NCBI GenBank assembly: GCA_003290165.1
Contig: QNQO01006947.1
Coordinates: forward strand, 1 to 64,000
Source of the DNA: Berberis thunbergii
Lineage: Eukaryota > Streptophyta > Magnoliopsida > Ranunculales > Berberidaceae
Length of the DNA stretch: 64,000 nt
Direction of reading: 5' to 3'
The notes beneath the pieces were generated by a model. The model did not search any database. It was given only the letters and a program-made list of their open reading frames with translations, and was not told the DNA's origin. Position numbers and translations under genes: made by a program. This document shows, one piece after another, positions 1 through 10,392 of the stretch; within the stretch, counting starts at the first letter, position 1; each line of letters begins with the position of its first letter.

Positions 1-793
1 TTTGGAAACATGTACATTGTCACGTCCATGTTTAGTTAATTACGATCCAGGTGACAATAGTGACACTGTTGAATACAGAAGGACAAACCTTCCCATCAAA
101 GAGAAAGCAACTGCACCAACCACGAGTTTGAATTGAGTATTTATCGCCGCGTCATTGGCTCGATGTTGATACATAACTTGGGACACAAGCTCAAATCTCC
201 ATGTGAAACTCCACATTTCCAGCGATGAGCATCTGATGGAATTAAGGAAGAAAAGGGATGTTGTTGAAAACAAAACCATTTTCCCAGTGAGCGTATATGC
301 TAGCTAGCTAGTTGACATTGTACTTCAGTAATTTTCGTTTCTTCTTATTTTTGCCTTCTTGGTTTTACTAGATCCTCAATTGTTTGGACAGGGGTCTAGA
401 TCGGCAGATACTTGTAAAATTTATTCTAGTTAGGTGAAAGGGTTGTACTAGAAACCATCATTATAAAGCAAAGAAATTTCGAAGTCGTTAAAGATTCAAC
501 ACATTTTTTGTCTACTATCTGTATAATCATTATGCTTTTGAAATTCAATTTTGATTTGTGAATTTACCTATGGATTTTCTCTCCATTTATTGCATCACAG
601 TGCCATCTTTCCAATTTATTTGAAACAAAAGGGTGTGTTGGTAAACTATTATGCTGGCTTTTCACATCCACCACATACTACAATAGATAATATTTATAAC
701 TCGTGTATGTCATTCGATTAGGGTTTTATTCATGATGGACATCCTTTTCTTATTATCAGTAGTATTTACCAATTAGGCAAGCTCTTCTCAAAA
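1..793. other. Intergenic DNA, no gene recognised
   Basis: AT-rich sequence with short open frames only and no recognisable protein similarity. A small GCTAGCTAGCTAG run lies near 299-311. No RNA gene or repeat could be assigned. Confidence 0.6.
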
Positions 794-1267
794 TAGGGAT
801 GGCAGTGGGGCAGTTTTTTGTGGATATCCGCTCCGCCCCTCACCGTTTGGGGCGGATTGGTTTTTTCTTAACAGATTTTGGGGCAGTTTTGGGGGTCAAA
901 AGTGTATCCGTCACTATTTTGGGCGGATATGGATTTGGCCATATCCGCCCATGGATATCCGTTTAACTACAGGTTATTACTAAAATGCCCTCGTTCCCTT
1001 ATACAAAATGGCTTTGAAAAAAAACCCTAGCCCTAATTTTCCAATCTCAATCACCTCTCCTTCGCAGCGCCATCCACCATCCACCATCACAATCTTTTCA
1101 TCGCTGAATCTTCTTCTTCTTCACTGATTCTTTTTTTTTTTTTTTTTTCGATGTATCTTCTTATATCTTTTCTTTTTTTATTTCCACCCTTCTCTCCCAT
1201 TCGCTCTATTTGATTTCAAAGAAAACTTAAGGGTTTCGATCTTGAAAGTCATAAAGGTTCGTTTTTG

Positions 1268-1470
1268 TTGTCCACTCCAGCGAGGAAGCGGTTGATGAAG
1301 GATTTCAATAGGTTGCAGCAAGATCTACTCCACAATATCATGCTGTGGTTTTTGGGAAGTTTTTCGATTTTGATGTTTTTGGGTTTTTATGAAATTAGGG
1401 AATTAAGATTTTATCTACTTGGTTTAGTGTTTGATTTGCACGTCCGATGATACCCCTTGGGATGGATTTA
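1268..1470 (+). pseudogene. Ubiquitin-conjugating enzyme E2 (RAD6/UBC2-type) fragment
   Basis: The reading frame after 1268 gives STPARKRLMKDFNRLQQD, almost the N-terminus of plant UBC1/2/3 (RAD6-class E2, which charges and transfers ubiquitin). The Met codon is TTG here. The following residues of the family are missing, then HNIMLW resumes. A probable retained intron (about 1352-1443) separates this from PDDTPWDG at about 1445-1468, which follows it directly in the real enzyme. The catalytic Cys region is absent, so no active E2 can be made. The retained intron suggests capture from genomic DNA, not a processed copy. It sits inside the hAT-like element just upstream of an L23a fragment. Confidence 0.7.
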
Positions 1471-1498
1471 CAGGCATGATGATACTCCAGTTTCTCCA

Positions 1499-1636
1499 AT
1501 GGCGCTTCCATCAAAAGTTGCCGCAGAGAAGGCCGATCCAAAGGCCCAGGCCTTGAAGGCTGCCAAGGGAGTCAAGTCAGGTACATCCACCTTGAAGAAG
1601 AAAGACGAGAAGATCAGAAACTTTGATCAGGCATGA
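1499..1636 (+). pseudogene. 60S ribosomal protein L23a (eL23/uL23-type) N-terminal fragment
   Basis: A 45-codon open frame starts with Met and contains KADPKAQALKAAKGVKSG followed by STLKKKDEKIR. This matches the basic N-terminal tail of plant ribosomal protein L23a (large subunit, peptide exit region). Similarity stops after KIR, just before the conserved core, and the frame ends in an unrelated FDQA. The rRNA-binding core is therefore missing. It lies about 30 bases after the E2 fragment, on the same strand inside the same element, so the two could be transcribed as a chimera. Identification is from recognisable motifs only. Confidence 0.65.
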
Positions 1637-1976
1637 TTGTACCAAGATTTTGATGCATTGGATGTCCCAAACAAGATTGGGATCATATGAATAAGATGAT
1701 TTTATTTGTAAGATCTTTTGTCGTCAGACTATTTGCTTGAATGTTGAGAAACCTGGAACATGTGTTCATGTTTTGGAGAGTTCTAGTATTTTAGATTATG
1801 ACATGTTTATTGGTTCATATATCAGGTTCTTTTCTTAAAATTTGAATTGATGATTTTTATAGGAAGATAATAATAAAATAAGCGGATATCGGGGTGGGCC
1901 GGATATCCGCCAATATGACTGGGGCGGGGATGGTTTTAAAAAAATTATAAAAACGGATATCTGGAGCGGATTATTC

Positions 1977-3410
1977 CCTTTTATTCCTTTGTTGGGGTAG
2001 CTCCAACCATAACACATGCTAAATTATTTTAATCCAACCTATAAGTCGCCTCTGTCAGCAATCGAACCTTGAATATGAGGTTTGGCTCTGATACCAATTG
2101 TCATGAACCAACCAATTCTCCCAAAAGTATGAGCTGTCCAGGAGGGGAAGGTTAATTACATAACCTAGAATCGTGACATTGCCCCGTGCTTTCAAAGTCG
2201 ACGTCATCGTCGGCCTACTCTATAAACACTAGCCCGATGGTAACTTTTTTCTTTCTTTTATCTTTTGGGTAGTTCCACTCAAAGTATTCAACAACTTAGC
2301 TTATGCTAAATTATTTTAATTCAGCCTATAAGTCGTCTCTGCCAGGAATCGAACCTTGGATGTGGGGTTTGTGACATTGCCCCGTGCTTCCAAAGTTGAC
2401 GGCCTCGTCGGCCTACTCTATCGACACTGGCCCGATGGTAGCCCTTCTCCTTTTTTTTTTCTTTTATCTTTGGGGTAGCTCGCCCTTCTCCTTTTTTTTT
2501 CTTTTATCTTTGGGGTAGCTCCACTCACAGTATTCAACAACTTAGCTTATGCTAGCTTATTTTAATCCAGCCTATAGGTTGTCTCTGCCAGGAATCGAAC
2601 TTGGCTGTGGGGTTTGGTCTGATACCAATTGTCATGAACAAACCACTTCCAAAACGCCCGAGCTGTCCAGAAGGAGAAGGTTCATGACTAGAATCATGAC
2701 ATTGGCCACGCTTCCCAAAATACATCGTCGGCGACCTACTTATCGATCCTGGTCTGATTGAGCCCTTCTCATTTTTTTCTCTTTGAGGTAGCTCTACTCA
2801 CCTACCTGTATTCACAATTAGTTTATGCTAAATTATTTAATCCAGCTATAGGTCGTCTCTGCCGAGAATCAAACCTTTGATGTGGGGTTGTTCTGATACC
2901 AATTGTCATGAATCAACAATTCTCCCCAAAGCCCAAGCTGTCCAGGAGGGATGTTAATTACATGACTTAGGATCGTGACATTACCCATGCTTCCAAAGTC
3001 AATCCTCTGTCGGTCTTTTCTATCGACACTTGCGCCCGATGGTATCCCTTTTTTTTTTTTTTCTCGTTGGGGTAGCTCCACCCACTAACAATATTCAACA
3101 ACTTAACACATGCTAAATTATATTTAATCCAGCTTATAGGTTGCTTTTGCTGGGATCAAACCTTTGATGTGGATTTGGTTCTAATACCAATTGTTATGAA
3201 CCAACAAATTCTTCCAAAGCCCGAGCTGTCCAGGAGGGTAAGGTTATTACATGACCTAGGGATCGTGACATTACCCTATGCTTCTAAAGTCGATCGTCCT
3301 CATCGACCTACTCTATCAACATTGGCCCGATGTAGCCCTTTTTATTTTTTTCTCGTTGAGGTAGCTCCACCCACATACCAGTATTCAACAACTTGCACAT
3401 GCTAAAGGTT
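1977..3410 (-). repeat. Tandem array of TRIM-like LTR/internal units
   Basis: Five diverged copies of a roughly 195-bp LTR-like unit lie head to tail at 2099-2293, 2371-2539 (5' part deleted), 2630-2816, 2904-3100 and 3192-3390. Each runs, on the plus strand, from TGTCATGAA (or TGTTATGAA) to about ATTCAACA. The 80-100 bp spacers end in TCTGATACCAAT directly before the next unit. On the minus strand this is ...ACA, AT, TGGTATCAGA, the layout of an LTR end followed by an initiator-Met tRNA primer site. No coding sequence is present. The array is therefore LTR-internal-LTR-internal, as in tandem TRIM retrotransposons. The second unit also has an internal duplication of about 45 bp at 2440-2518. 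Confidence 0.7.
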
Positions 3411-4439
3411 TGGTAACATAGCCTACTATCCATACTAATCTATCCATGGTGACAACCATAGGGTCTGTGAGAGTATGCCAATTGTTCTTTGTGGAAACAA
3501 ATCGTTAACTCCAACAGATAGCTTGAATTATCAGTGTGAGCGAGAATTGAAGCGACAATTCTCTAGCAATCAGCGATCTCCCTAGTATGAACATTTCCTT
3601 CTTATTATCCTCAGAATTTCAAATTGATCACGAATTGTTCAAAGACCTCAAAAAATTCTTTGAGTTTCGACGTTTGCACACTGAATGGGCTTGAATTTTT
3701 CATGAATATTTTGTTTTAGGTAATTTTCACTTGAATCAATTATTTGAATTTCTTCAAAGACCTATATTCGCTAACTTTCAAAAGGATGATAAAATGATGT
3801 AAGATACATTGACAAGGCCTACTGAACAGAATCGTTTACTAGTGAGCATTGACAATAATTATTCCTTGTCTTCGGTTTGACTATACAAAAAAAATACTTT
3901 GGAAAGACCTCTAGGATCTGCAAGTAGTGTTTGTGGTTGTAATAATTCCAAAATCGATGAGCATGACACTTGTCTCAGAATATGCTAGGATGAACTGAGA
4001 AACCGTAAGGGGCATATTTACAAGGCCGAGGGAGAGTTAATTACAAGGCTTGATGTCCATAGTGCAATCAAAAATACTATTTTTTTATTTGGCAAAACAT
4101 CAATGTTTGTCCATTTGTTGTGCACTGTCGACTATATGAATTTATATTGGTTTTCCAAATATGTACCTAAAACCATTATTACAAGGCATCTTTGTTTATT
4201 CTTTGTATTATGTTAATTTTTTAACTTCAATTTTGTCTGTGACACGGTGTTACAGTTATTTTGTCTGAATTATTTATTAGTAATGCAATCTTTTTATTCT
4301 TGTGCATAAATTTGAAGCACTGCAATGCCTCTTTCCATCTTCACTTACCAATGAGGAACTATTCACGCCCCTGGTTTCCACTTGGATCCAAATTGTTACA
4401 CTTCATAAGTCTACATCAACGAGCAAACTGAGATTGTTG
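3411..4439. other. Non-coding AT-rich stretch
   Basis: No gene, RNA or clear mobile element recognised. Only short chance open frames are present. Confidence 0.5.
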
Positions 4440-4582
4440 TAGGGTGGGCATCTCATCCCGCAATCCCGTCCTGTCCCATCCTGAATTTTTTGGGTCCTCT
4501 TGGATGATCAAACTCATCCTGATCCCGTCCAGTTCCGATCTAGAGTGGATGAGATCGAGATGAAGATTTTCAATCCCGCCTG
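4440..4582. mobile_element. Truncated hAT-type MITE
   Basis: Starts TAGGGTGGGCATCTCATCCCGC and carries the motif GATCTAGAGTGGATGAGATCGAGATGA, also present in the copies at 4642 and 38184. It breaks off after CAATCCCGCC, so it is a left-end fragment of the same family. Confidence 0.6.
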
Positions 4583-4641
4583 ATGATACATGAAAAATCA
4601 TTTGATCATGGTCGACACGTGACATAAACCATTATTATTAG

Positions 4642-5405
4642 TAGGGGTGGGCATCCCATCCCGCAATCCCAATCCCTTCCCAACCGATTTTTTCTGGTCC
4701 TAATGGGATTGATCAATCCCATCTCATCCCGATCTAGAGTGGATGGAATCAAGATGAAGATTTTCAATCTCGCCCATCTGTCCCGTTCTGAATTAATTTT
4801 TTTTAATATTATTAGGAATGCTCTTGTAGTTGGGGGTGGGTAGTCTTTTTCCTCTTAGTAACGTGCAACTTTCTAGTGTTGTATCCTTATGTGTCCAAAA
4901 CAACATATATTCTACGAAAAACATTTAGAATTTCATTAGAATTTAGTCCTATACTACGAACCCAAACAAAATGGTGTATCAAGGCTTTGAAAACATTTAA
5001 ATTGGTTCATCATTTGATCCCCTTGTTTCTTCATGTATGCTCAATGTCTAACCATTGAAACTATTCTAAACAGAGTTAATTATTCATCTTAGTCTGGTCT
5101 TGAAATCGTAAAATTGATATTTATAAATACTTACATCAAATTTGTTTAACTTATATTACAGACTTGGCATCAACCAGAGGAATTTGTCGTTGTTCGTACG
5201 CACATGGGCCTATCGCTTTCCTCCAAGCGTAAGTTTTGAGTAGTATTTTGTACTATTCTCTATTTACAAATTAATACATGTTAATCCCGTCCCGTCCAGA
5301 ACCCATTTGGGATTGAACGAGGTTGGGAGGAGGTCTATCCTGTCTTGATCTGAAGAAACAAGATGGAATAGGGATGAGGTCCATCCCGTCTCGTGCCCAT
5401 CTCTA
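4642..5405. mobile_element. hAT-type non-autonomous element (TAGGGGTGGGCA family)
   Basis: Left end TAGGGGTGGGCATCCCATCC and right end GTCTCGTGCCCATCTCTA form imperfect inverted termini. The ends are rich in CATCCC/GGGATG and the middle is AT-rich and non-coding. The intact relative at 38184-38798 has an 8-bp target duplication. Here flanks ATTATTAG and CTCTTATG do not match, so this copy is old or rearranged. Confidence 0.6.
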
Positions 5406-5850
5406 CTCTTATGGACTATTAACAGGTTCGATCGCCAAAGCCCACATAGACATTAATAATGGACCACGATACATGCTAAAGGCCCAAGCGTCAGGCCCAA
5501 ACGAAGCTCTACATAAGAGAACAAGACGTTACGAATGAAACAAGTCATGATGAAAATTTCTTCTCCAAGGACGTATCTCAACGAAGGAGGAGATTGTTAT
5601 GAGAAACGTCCACCTTCACTGCGCCATGCATGCTTAAGTCATGTACAAAGTTAATTATTCTTATTACATAAAGGAGAAAGAATAGGAAGGTATACGAAAA
5701 ACCTACAACTATACTATGTCCAGACTCATCGTTTTCCTTAGTTTATCGACTTAAGCATCAGAGTGCCTTCGGCCACCAACAAAGTGGTCTTTGGTAATCT
5801 AACCTTATTTTGCAGGTCAGATCTCGAGGATAACAAATTTGGACGCATCA

Positions 5851-5872
5851 GTTTAGTGCCATCCGTGGGGGC
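5851..5872 (+). promoter_or_regulatory. Primer-binding-site-like block of the gypsy relic
   Basis: GTTTAGTGCCATCCGTGGGG directly follows a presumed LTR end (...GCATCA). It resembles the TGGCGCCGTCTGTGGGG block next to the LTR in plant Tat/Athila-type elements, with several substitutions. Confidence 0.45.
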
Positions 5873-5940
5873 CGACAGTTTCCTTTAGAAACAATTAGTG
5901 ATTTCCTTATAACAAACCAGCAACAAGAAATATAGTGCAA

Positions 5941-7050
5941 ATGGAACCCCCTACCAACTCTCCTACTAGCAATACACAGGACAACCCTCCCAATTGTGAA
6001 ACTCAGCTGCTGAGCAAAAATATCCCTAATCAAGCATTGGGGGAACCAGGCACGCAAATCAGCAAGTTGCCACAACAAGGTTTGGGTGGTTCCCACCATT
6101 CGACTAGTACCACAAGTCCCTATTCATGGGGAATAATAATGGAACCTCGTGTGGATTAGCTTTTGGCTCACATGGACCAACTCACTAAAGTGGTCGAGAA
6201 TACTCACACAAGAGCGTGTTCAAATTGTTGAGCTCGCCAGAGATCTACCTCAGTGGAACTCTGCCAGTCATCTTCAAGAGAACCAAGAGGTTCTTACGGA
6301 GCTTCAAATATCCAGCCTTGAAAGAAATTAACCTCAAGACGATGGAACCAGAACTGGTGGACTTGCCACAGCAATCCCATTTAGGATTGGAGTCACAAAT
6401 CCGAACATGTTGTATGAACTTTTCATGTCACCTTTCTCTGATCGGATCATGAATACTCCTCTGCCCAAGATATTCACCCCGCCAAAGTTTGAACACTACA
6501 GTGGTTCCATCGATCGGATCATCTGCGCCATTTTCACCATATGATGGCTTTAAAAGAAAGCTCAGACTCTACCATGTGTAGAACCTTCCCAACCAGCCTC
6601 ACGCCCATGGTGGTAAATTGGTTTAACAACCTGTTGCCATGGTCAATAGACTCGTTTCAGGCATTGGCCATAGCCTTCATCACTAGATTTATTGGCAATC
6701 AACGAATTAGAAAGGATCCACATTATTTGCTTCACATCAAGTAGAAGCCTGATGATGTTCTCAAGGAGTACGTTCCAAGATTCACTGATGAGTTAACTAT
6801 GATTGACGGATGTAGCGATGACACGGCTGTGACTACCTTCACTTCCAGACTCAAGGGAATGAAATTATACAACTTTTTGACTCTAGAGCCTCTAAAGAGC
6901 ATGACAACCTTGTTAAAAAGTGCATAAAAATACATCATTCTAAAAGAAATGTGGGCTGCCAAGAAGAAGAATGAGGCTGACAAATTTTTTTCCAACGAAC
7001 CAGGAAAAAAGATAAGACATGAGGCGAGACGATAGACCACGGGAGGACAA
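5941..7050 (+). pseudogene. Gag polyprotein relic (Retrotrans_gag type)
   Basis: Broken frames at 6455-7020 contain FTPPKFEHYSGSIDRI, CRTFPTSLTPMVVNWFNNL, FQALAIAFITRFI, then DDVLKEYVPRFTDE. This is the order and spacing of the plant gypsy Retrotrans_gag domain (F.PPKF..YSG, CR.FP.SL...A..WF..L, F..L...F..RF, LR.YV.RF). Such Gag proteins form the capsid-like particle. The upstream Pro/Gln/Ser-rich frame at 5941-6150 fits a Gag N-terminal region. Several stops and shifts interrupt it. A Lys-rich tail at 6950-7030 follows, but no CCHC zinc knuckle is visible. It cannot make functional Gag as written. Confidence 0.65.
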
Positions 7051-7480
7051 CAGTCATCCCAAAAGGTATCAGACCAGTAGCAGGTTTGACTATTGCAAAC
7101 AGGAGTTCGGGAAGCTGCAGTTGGGCAGAGTACCAATATGAATGGTCGACTAACTCGGTTGGAGCAAAGTGCAAGCCGTACACTGCTTTAAAAACAAGTA
7201 TGGCAAAGGTTCTGAAGACCATGATAAACTGGGAAGACGTCAAGTGACCACCCAAATTGAGGAGAGATCTGTCAAGATGAGGAAAGAAAAAATATTGTTC
7301 TTTTCACGGAGACCACCGAGGATTGCCACAATCTACGGAAGGAAATCGAATAATGGGTCCAGAAAGGACGACTTGGCGAGTTAGACGATCTAAACAAAAA
7401 AAAACAGTCTAAGGGGAAAGAGAAGATGGACATCACAACAGGATCGGGATGAACAAGCTGGAGGGTTGATATACATCTTA

Positions 7481-8488
7481 CACGGAAGCGAATAAATAAA
7501 TTAAAAAACATAAAATTAGTTCATTTTGCATCCATGATGAGTAATCAAACTTTGATGCATAAAAGGTCGTCATGTTTCTACTTGGATGTAATGCTACAAT
7601 CATGTGCATTCCACATAGAGAAATAGTGCATCCAATGACATTGAATATTGTATCCAATGATGTTCAATGGTGCATTCCTAAAAATATGGGTACAATTTGT
7701 TTGCAAAAGTTATAATGAGTGTAGTGTATATACATGGGTGTTAAATCTTGCATCTAAGAAAGTAGGGCAAAATTGTCAAAAATGTATGTGACAATATTCC
7801 AAAAATATAGGTATAACTGTCATTTGAAAAATATGAGTAGGACACGGATTGATGTTAAATAATGCATTAAAAAAATTGATCATTAAATGACAGTAACAAT
7901 ATCATTTTTAAAAGTACATATAGTGGTTTTGTGTGAAGAATTGCATGTAATGTTCTATTTAATCTATTATCACTTGTAAAATACAATAACTAGATAATGA
8001 TAGTATATTTGTAGCACACGACAGACATGGGCAAAATTGTCCAGAGATTTTTCTGTCTGTGTGAGAGAAGATTTGTTTATGTTGTCTTTCTGAATAAGAT
8101 ATTAACCATGCAAGGGCTTATGGGCTATTGCCCCCTTGTATTCTCTCAAACAAATCCATTTCTATTTTCTAACTGCTGCATGTTGACTTGTCTTTGAAGC
8201 TTTTCTTGTTTTGTAGAGACCATACGATAATGTGGTCTACTAAGAATGAGTGCCTCTAACACTGATTAAACCCAGTGACGTAATATTTGTTCAAGAAACA
8301 CGGAAATCAACCAGACAAAGAAAAGCGGGAAAATTATATGTTCAAACAAGGCAAATTTGAAGAATGGGGAAGACTGGAATTGGAGATTATATGCTTCCAA
8401 TGCTCACTAGAGTTGGTAATTCAGATTGAGTTTTCAAGATTACATTCAAACAAACGAAACCCAAATTGACCAAGGACAATTAAGAAAA
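7481..8488. other. Non-coding stretch, no gene recognised
   Basis: AT-rich DNA with loosely repeated GTGCATTCC/GTGCATCCAATGA words at 7600-7680. No open frame with recognisable similarity and no RNA gene. Confidence 0.5.
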
Positions 8489-8728
8489 TGTAAGGTATAC
8501 TGCAAGAACACAAACAATTGGTGTGAATGATACTGCTTTATTGAAGTAGTTCTCAGCTTATATAGCCTTACATCTAACAGAAAAAGAGAAAGATAGCAAT
8601 CCACTTAGCACAGATCTCGCTTAGTGGTTTACACAATCGTGAATGAATCAACTAGAAAAATAAAGCTAACAACCCTGAAGAATAGGACTTTATCCAACAT
8701 TCCTTGACTTGAACAACGTCTCCTAACA
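8489..8728 (-). repeat. 3' LTR of copia element 1
   Basis: 240 bp, on the minus strand TGTTAGGAGACG... to ...TACCTTACA. It matches 12812-13052 except for three substitutions and one indel. Confidence 0.93.
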
Positions 8729-8741
8729 ATCCCTCCCTTGA
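8729..8741 (-). promoter_or_regulatory. Polypurine tract of copia element 1
   Basis: Minus-strand TCAAGGGAGGGAT immediately precedes the 3' LTR, as expected for the plus-strand DNA primer. Confidence 0.75.
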
Positions 8742-8843
8742 ACTCATTGCCTTTGGCAAGCAATTAGTTCAAATTTGAAATAGCACACACACCCAGTTCC
8801 TTGCGGAGCTTTTGAAATGCTTCTAACTTGAGAGGCTTAGTCA

Positions 8844-10346
8844 TCAAATCTGCAAGCTGGTCTCGAGTGCCACAATATAATAACTCAACAACTCCTTCTT
8901 AGTAAGATCCCTAAGAAAATGAAACCTTACTCGTATGTGTTTGGAACGGCCATGTAAAACTGGATTTTTAGACAACTTTATAGTTGAAGTGTTGTCACAC
9001 ATTATCACAGTACCATCTGCCTGCAAATGACCAATTTCTTTCAGAACCCTTCTCATCCAAATAGCTTGACACGCACAAGCAACAGCTGCGACAAACTCAG
9101 TCTCAGTGGTTGACAGAGTGACTATGGGTTGCTTTCTGGATGACCAAGCTACTGCTCCTCCACACATCATGAACACATAGCCTGAAGTGCTTTTGCTATC
9201 CTTCATATCCCCAACATAATCACTATCGGTGAAGGCCACTAAATCACTAGCTCCTCCCTTTTTGTAGAACACACCATAGTTCACAGTCCCTTTTAAATAC
9301 CTTAAGACCCTCTTTGCTGCTGCAAAATGTAGTTGCGTAGGACTTGTCATGAAACGGCTAATGAGACTTACAATGAACATGAAGTCAGGTCGAGTGGCTG
9401 TGAGGTACGTCAGACTCCCCACCATCTGCTTAAACCGAATCTCATCCACCTTGATGCCATCTTCATCTCTACCAATCTTCTGCCCTGGAACGATAGGATT
9501 ACAAACAAAATTGTAATCCTTCATCCCAAATCGACTCAAGACCTCAGCTGCGTACTTCCTTTGGCATATAAATACACCATCAGACTTTTGTAGCACCTCA
9601 ATTCCAAGAAAGAATCTCATCTTACCTATGTCTGTCATGTCAAATTCCTTTTTCATAGAACACTTGAACTCACACAACATCTCTTCATCATCACTAGTGA
9701 ATAGAAGATCATCAACATAAATGCTCACAATGAGAATTTTATCTCCCTTCCTTTTGACAAAGAGTGTCTGCTCACTGGGACTGCTTTCGAAGCCCTCCTT
9801 GATGAAATAGGACTCTATTCGACTAAACCAAGCTCTAGGTGCTTGTTTTAGTCTGTCAAGAGCCTTTTGCAGCTTGTACACCATCTGCTCACTTCTTTTC
9901 TTCTCATAACCCTTCGACTGTTCTACAAAAACATCTTCCTTCAACTCCCCATGTAAGAATGCAAACTTGACATCTAATTGATAGAGATTGCAGCCTCTTT
10001 GAGCCGCAAAAGCTATGATCATCCTTACTGTATCCATTCTAGCCACAGGTGCATACACTTCTGTATAATCAATCCCATGCTGCTGAGAGTAGCCCTTCAC
10101 CACCAGTCTTGCTTTGTATTTGTCGACTTCACCAAGCTCATTTAGCTTGGTTTTGTAAACCCATTTCACTCCTATTCTCTGAGCTCCAGTAGGTAGTTCC
10201 TCCAATTGCCAGGTCTGATTTCTTTCGATGGACTTGATTTCTTCATCCATAGCCAGCCTCCATTTTGAACTCTTGACAGCTTCCTCATAGCTTGTAGGGT
10301 CTGATGACACCATAAGTGCCATGTTTGCTTCATCTTCTTCTGACAA
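8844..10346 (-). pseudogene. Copia RT and RNase H region
   Basis: A clean 500-codon frame. The RT part begins W(R)LAMDEEIKSIERNQTW and includes KWVYKTK, KARLVVKGYSQ, YAPVAR, LDVKFAFLHG and the catalytic YVDDLL. RNase H follows, with FTDSDYVGD, KSTSGYVF, WSSRKQP, LSTTETEF and HIRVRFHFLRD. Together they copy element RNA into DNA and remove the RNA. No stop or shift interrupts this part, and both catalytic motifs are intact. It is separated from the integrase frame by two one-base homopolymer differences near 10347-10393. The C-terminus ends shortly before the 3' LTR, as in family members. I mark it pseudogene because the polyprotein as written is split. Confidence 0.9.
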
Positions 10347-10392
10347 CCTTCACAAAAAGTGTAGTCTGCCGTCCACAAAGGAGGACGTCGAT

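Larger units (their letters stand above)
794..1975. mobile_element. hAT-like non-autonomous element with captured gene fragments
   Basis: The left end reads TAGGGATGGCAGTGGGGC, a TAGGG-type start typical of plant hAT elements. GC-rich subterminal motifs (GGATATCCGC, GGGGCGGAT) recur in both orientations at 820-960 and again at 1880-1970, unlike the AT-rich surroundings. Between them lie fragments of two unrelated host genes. No right-hand terminal repeat matching TAGGGATGGCA was found: the element seems cut off where the tandem LTR array begins at about 1977, so no target duplication can be shown. The hAT assignment is an inference from the left terminus and subterminal repeats. Confidence 0.55.
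5406..7480 (+). mobile_element. Degenerate Ty3/gypsy element, 5' part only
   Basis: The region reads as the 5' portion of an LTR retrotransposon on the plus strand. A presumed LTR ends near 5850 (GGACGCATCA). Two bases later comes TTAGTGCCATCCGTGGGG, which resembles the TTGGCGCCGTCTGTGGGG primer-site block of plant Tat/Ogre/Athila-type gypsy elements. A degraded gag follows. No protease, RT or integrase and no second LTR are visible before 7480, so the element was truncated. The start of the LTR could not be fixed; 5406 is simply where the preceding hAT copy ends. Confidence 0.55.

Noticed and set aside
2090..2102. TGGTATCAGA blocks considered as parts of tRNA genes or a SINE
   Set aside because: They sit directly beside TG...CA-ended LTR-like units and no cloverleaf can be drawn. 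The primer-site reading fits better.
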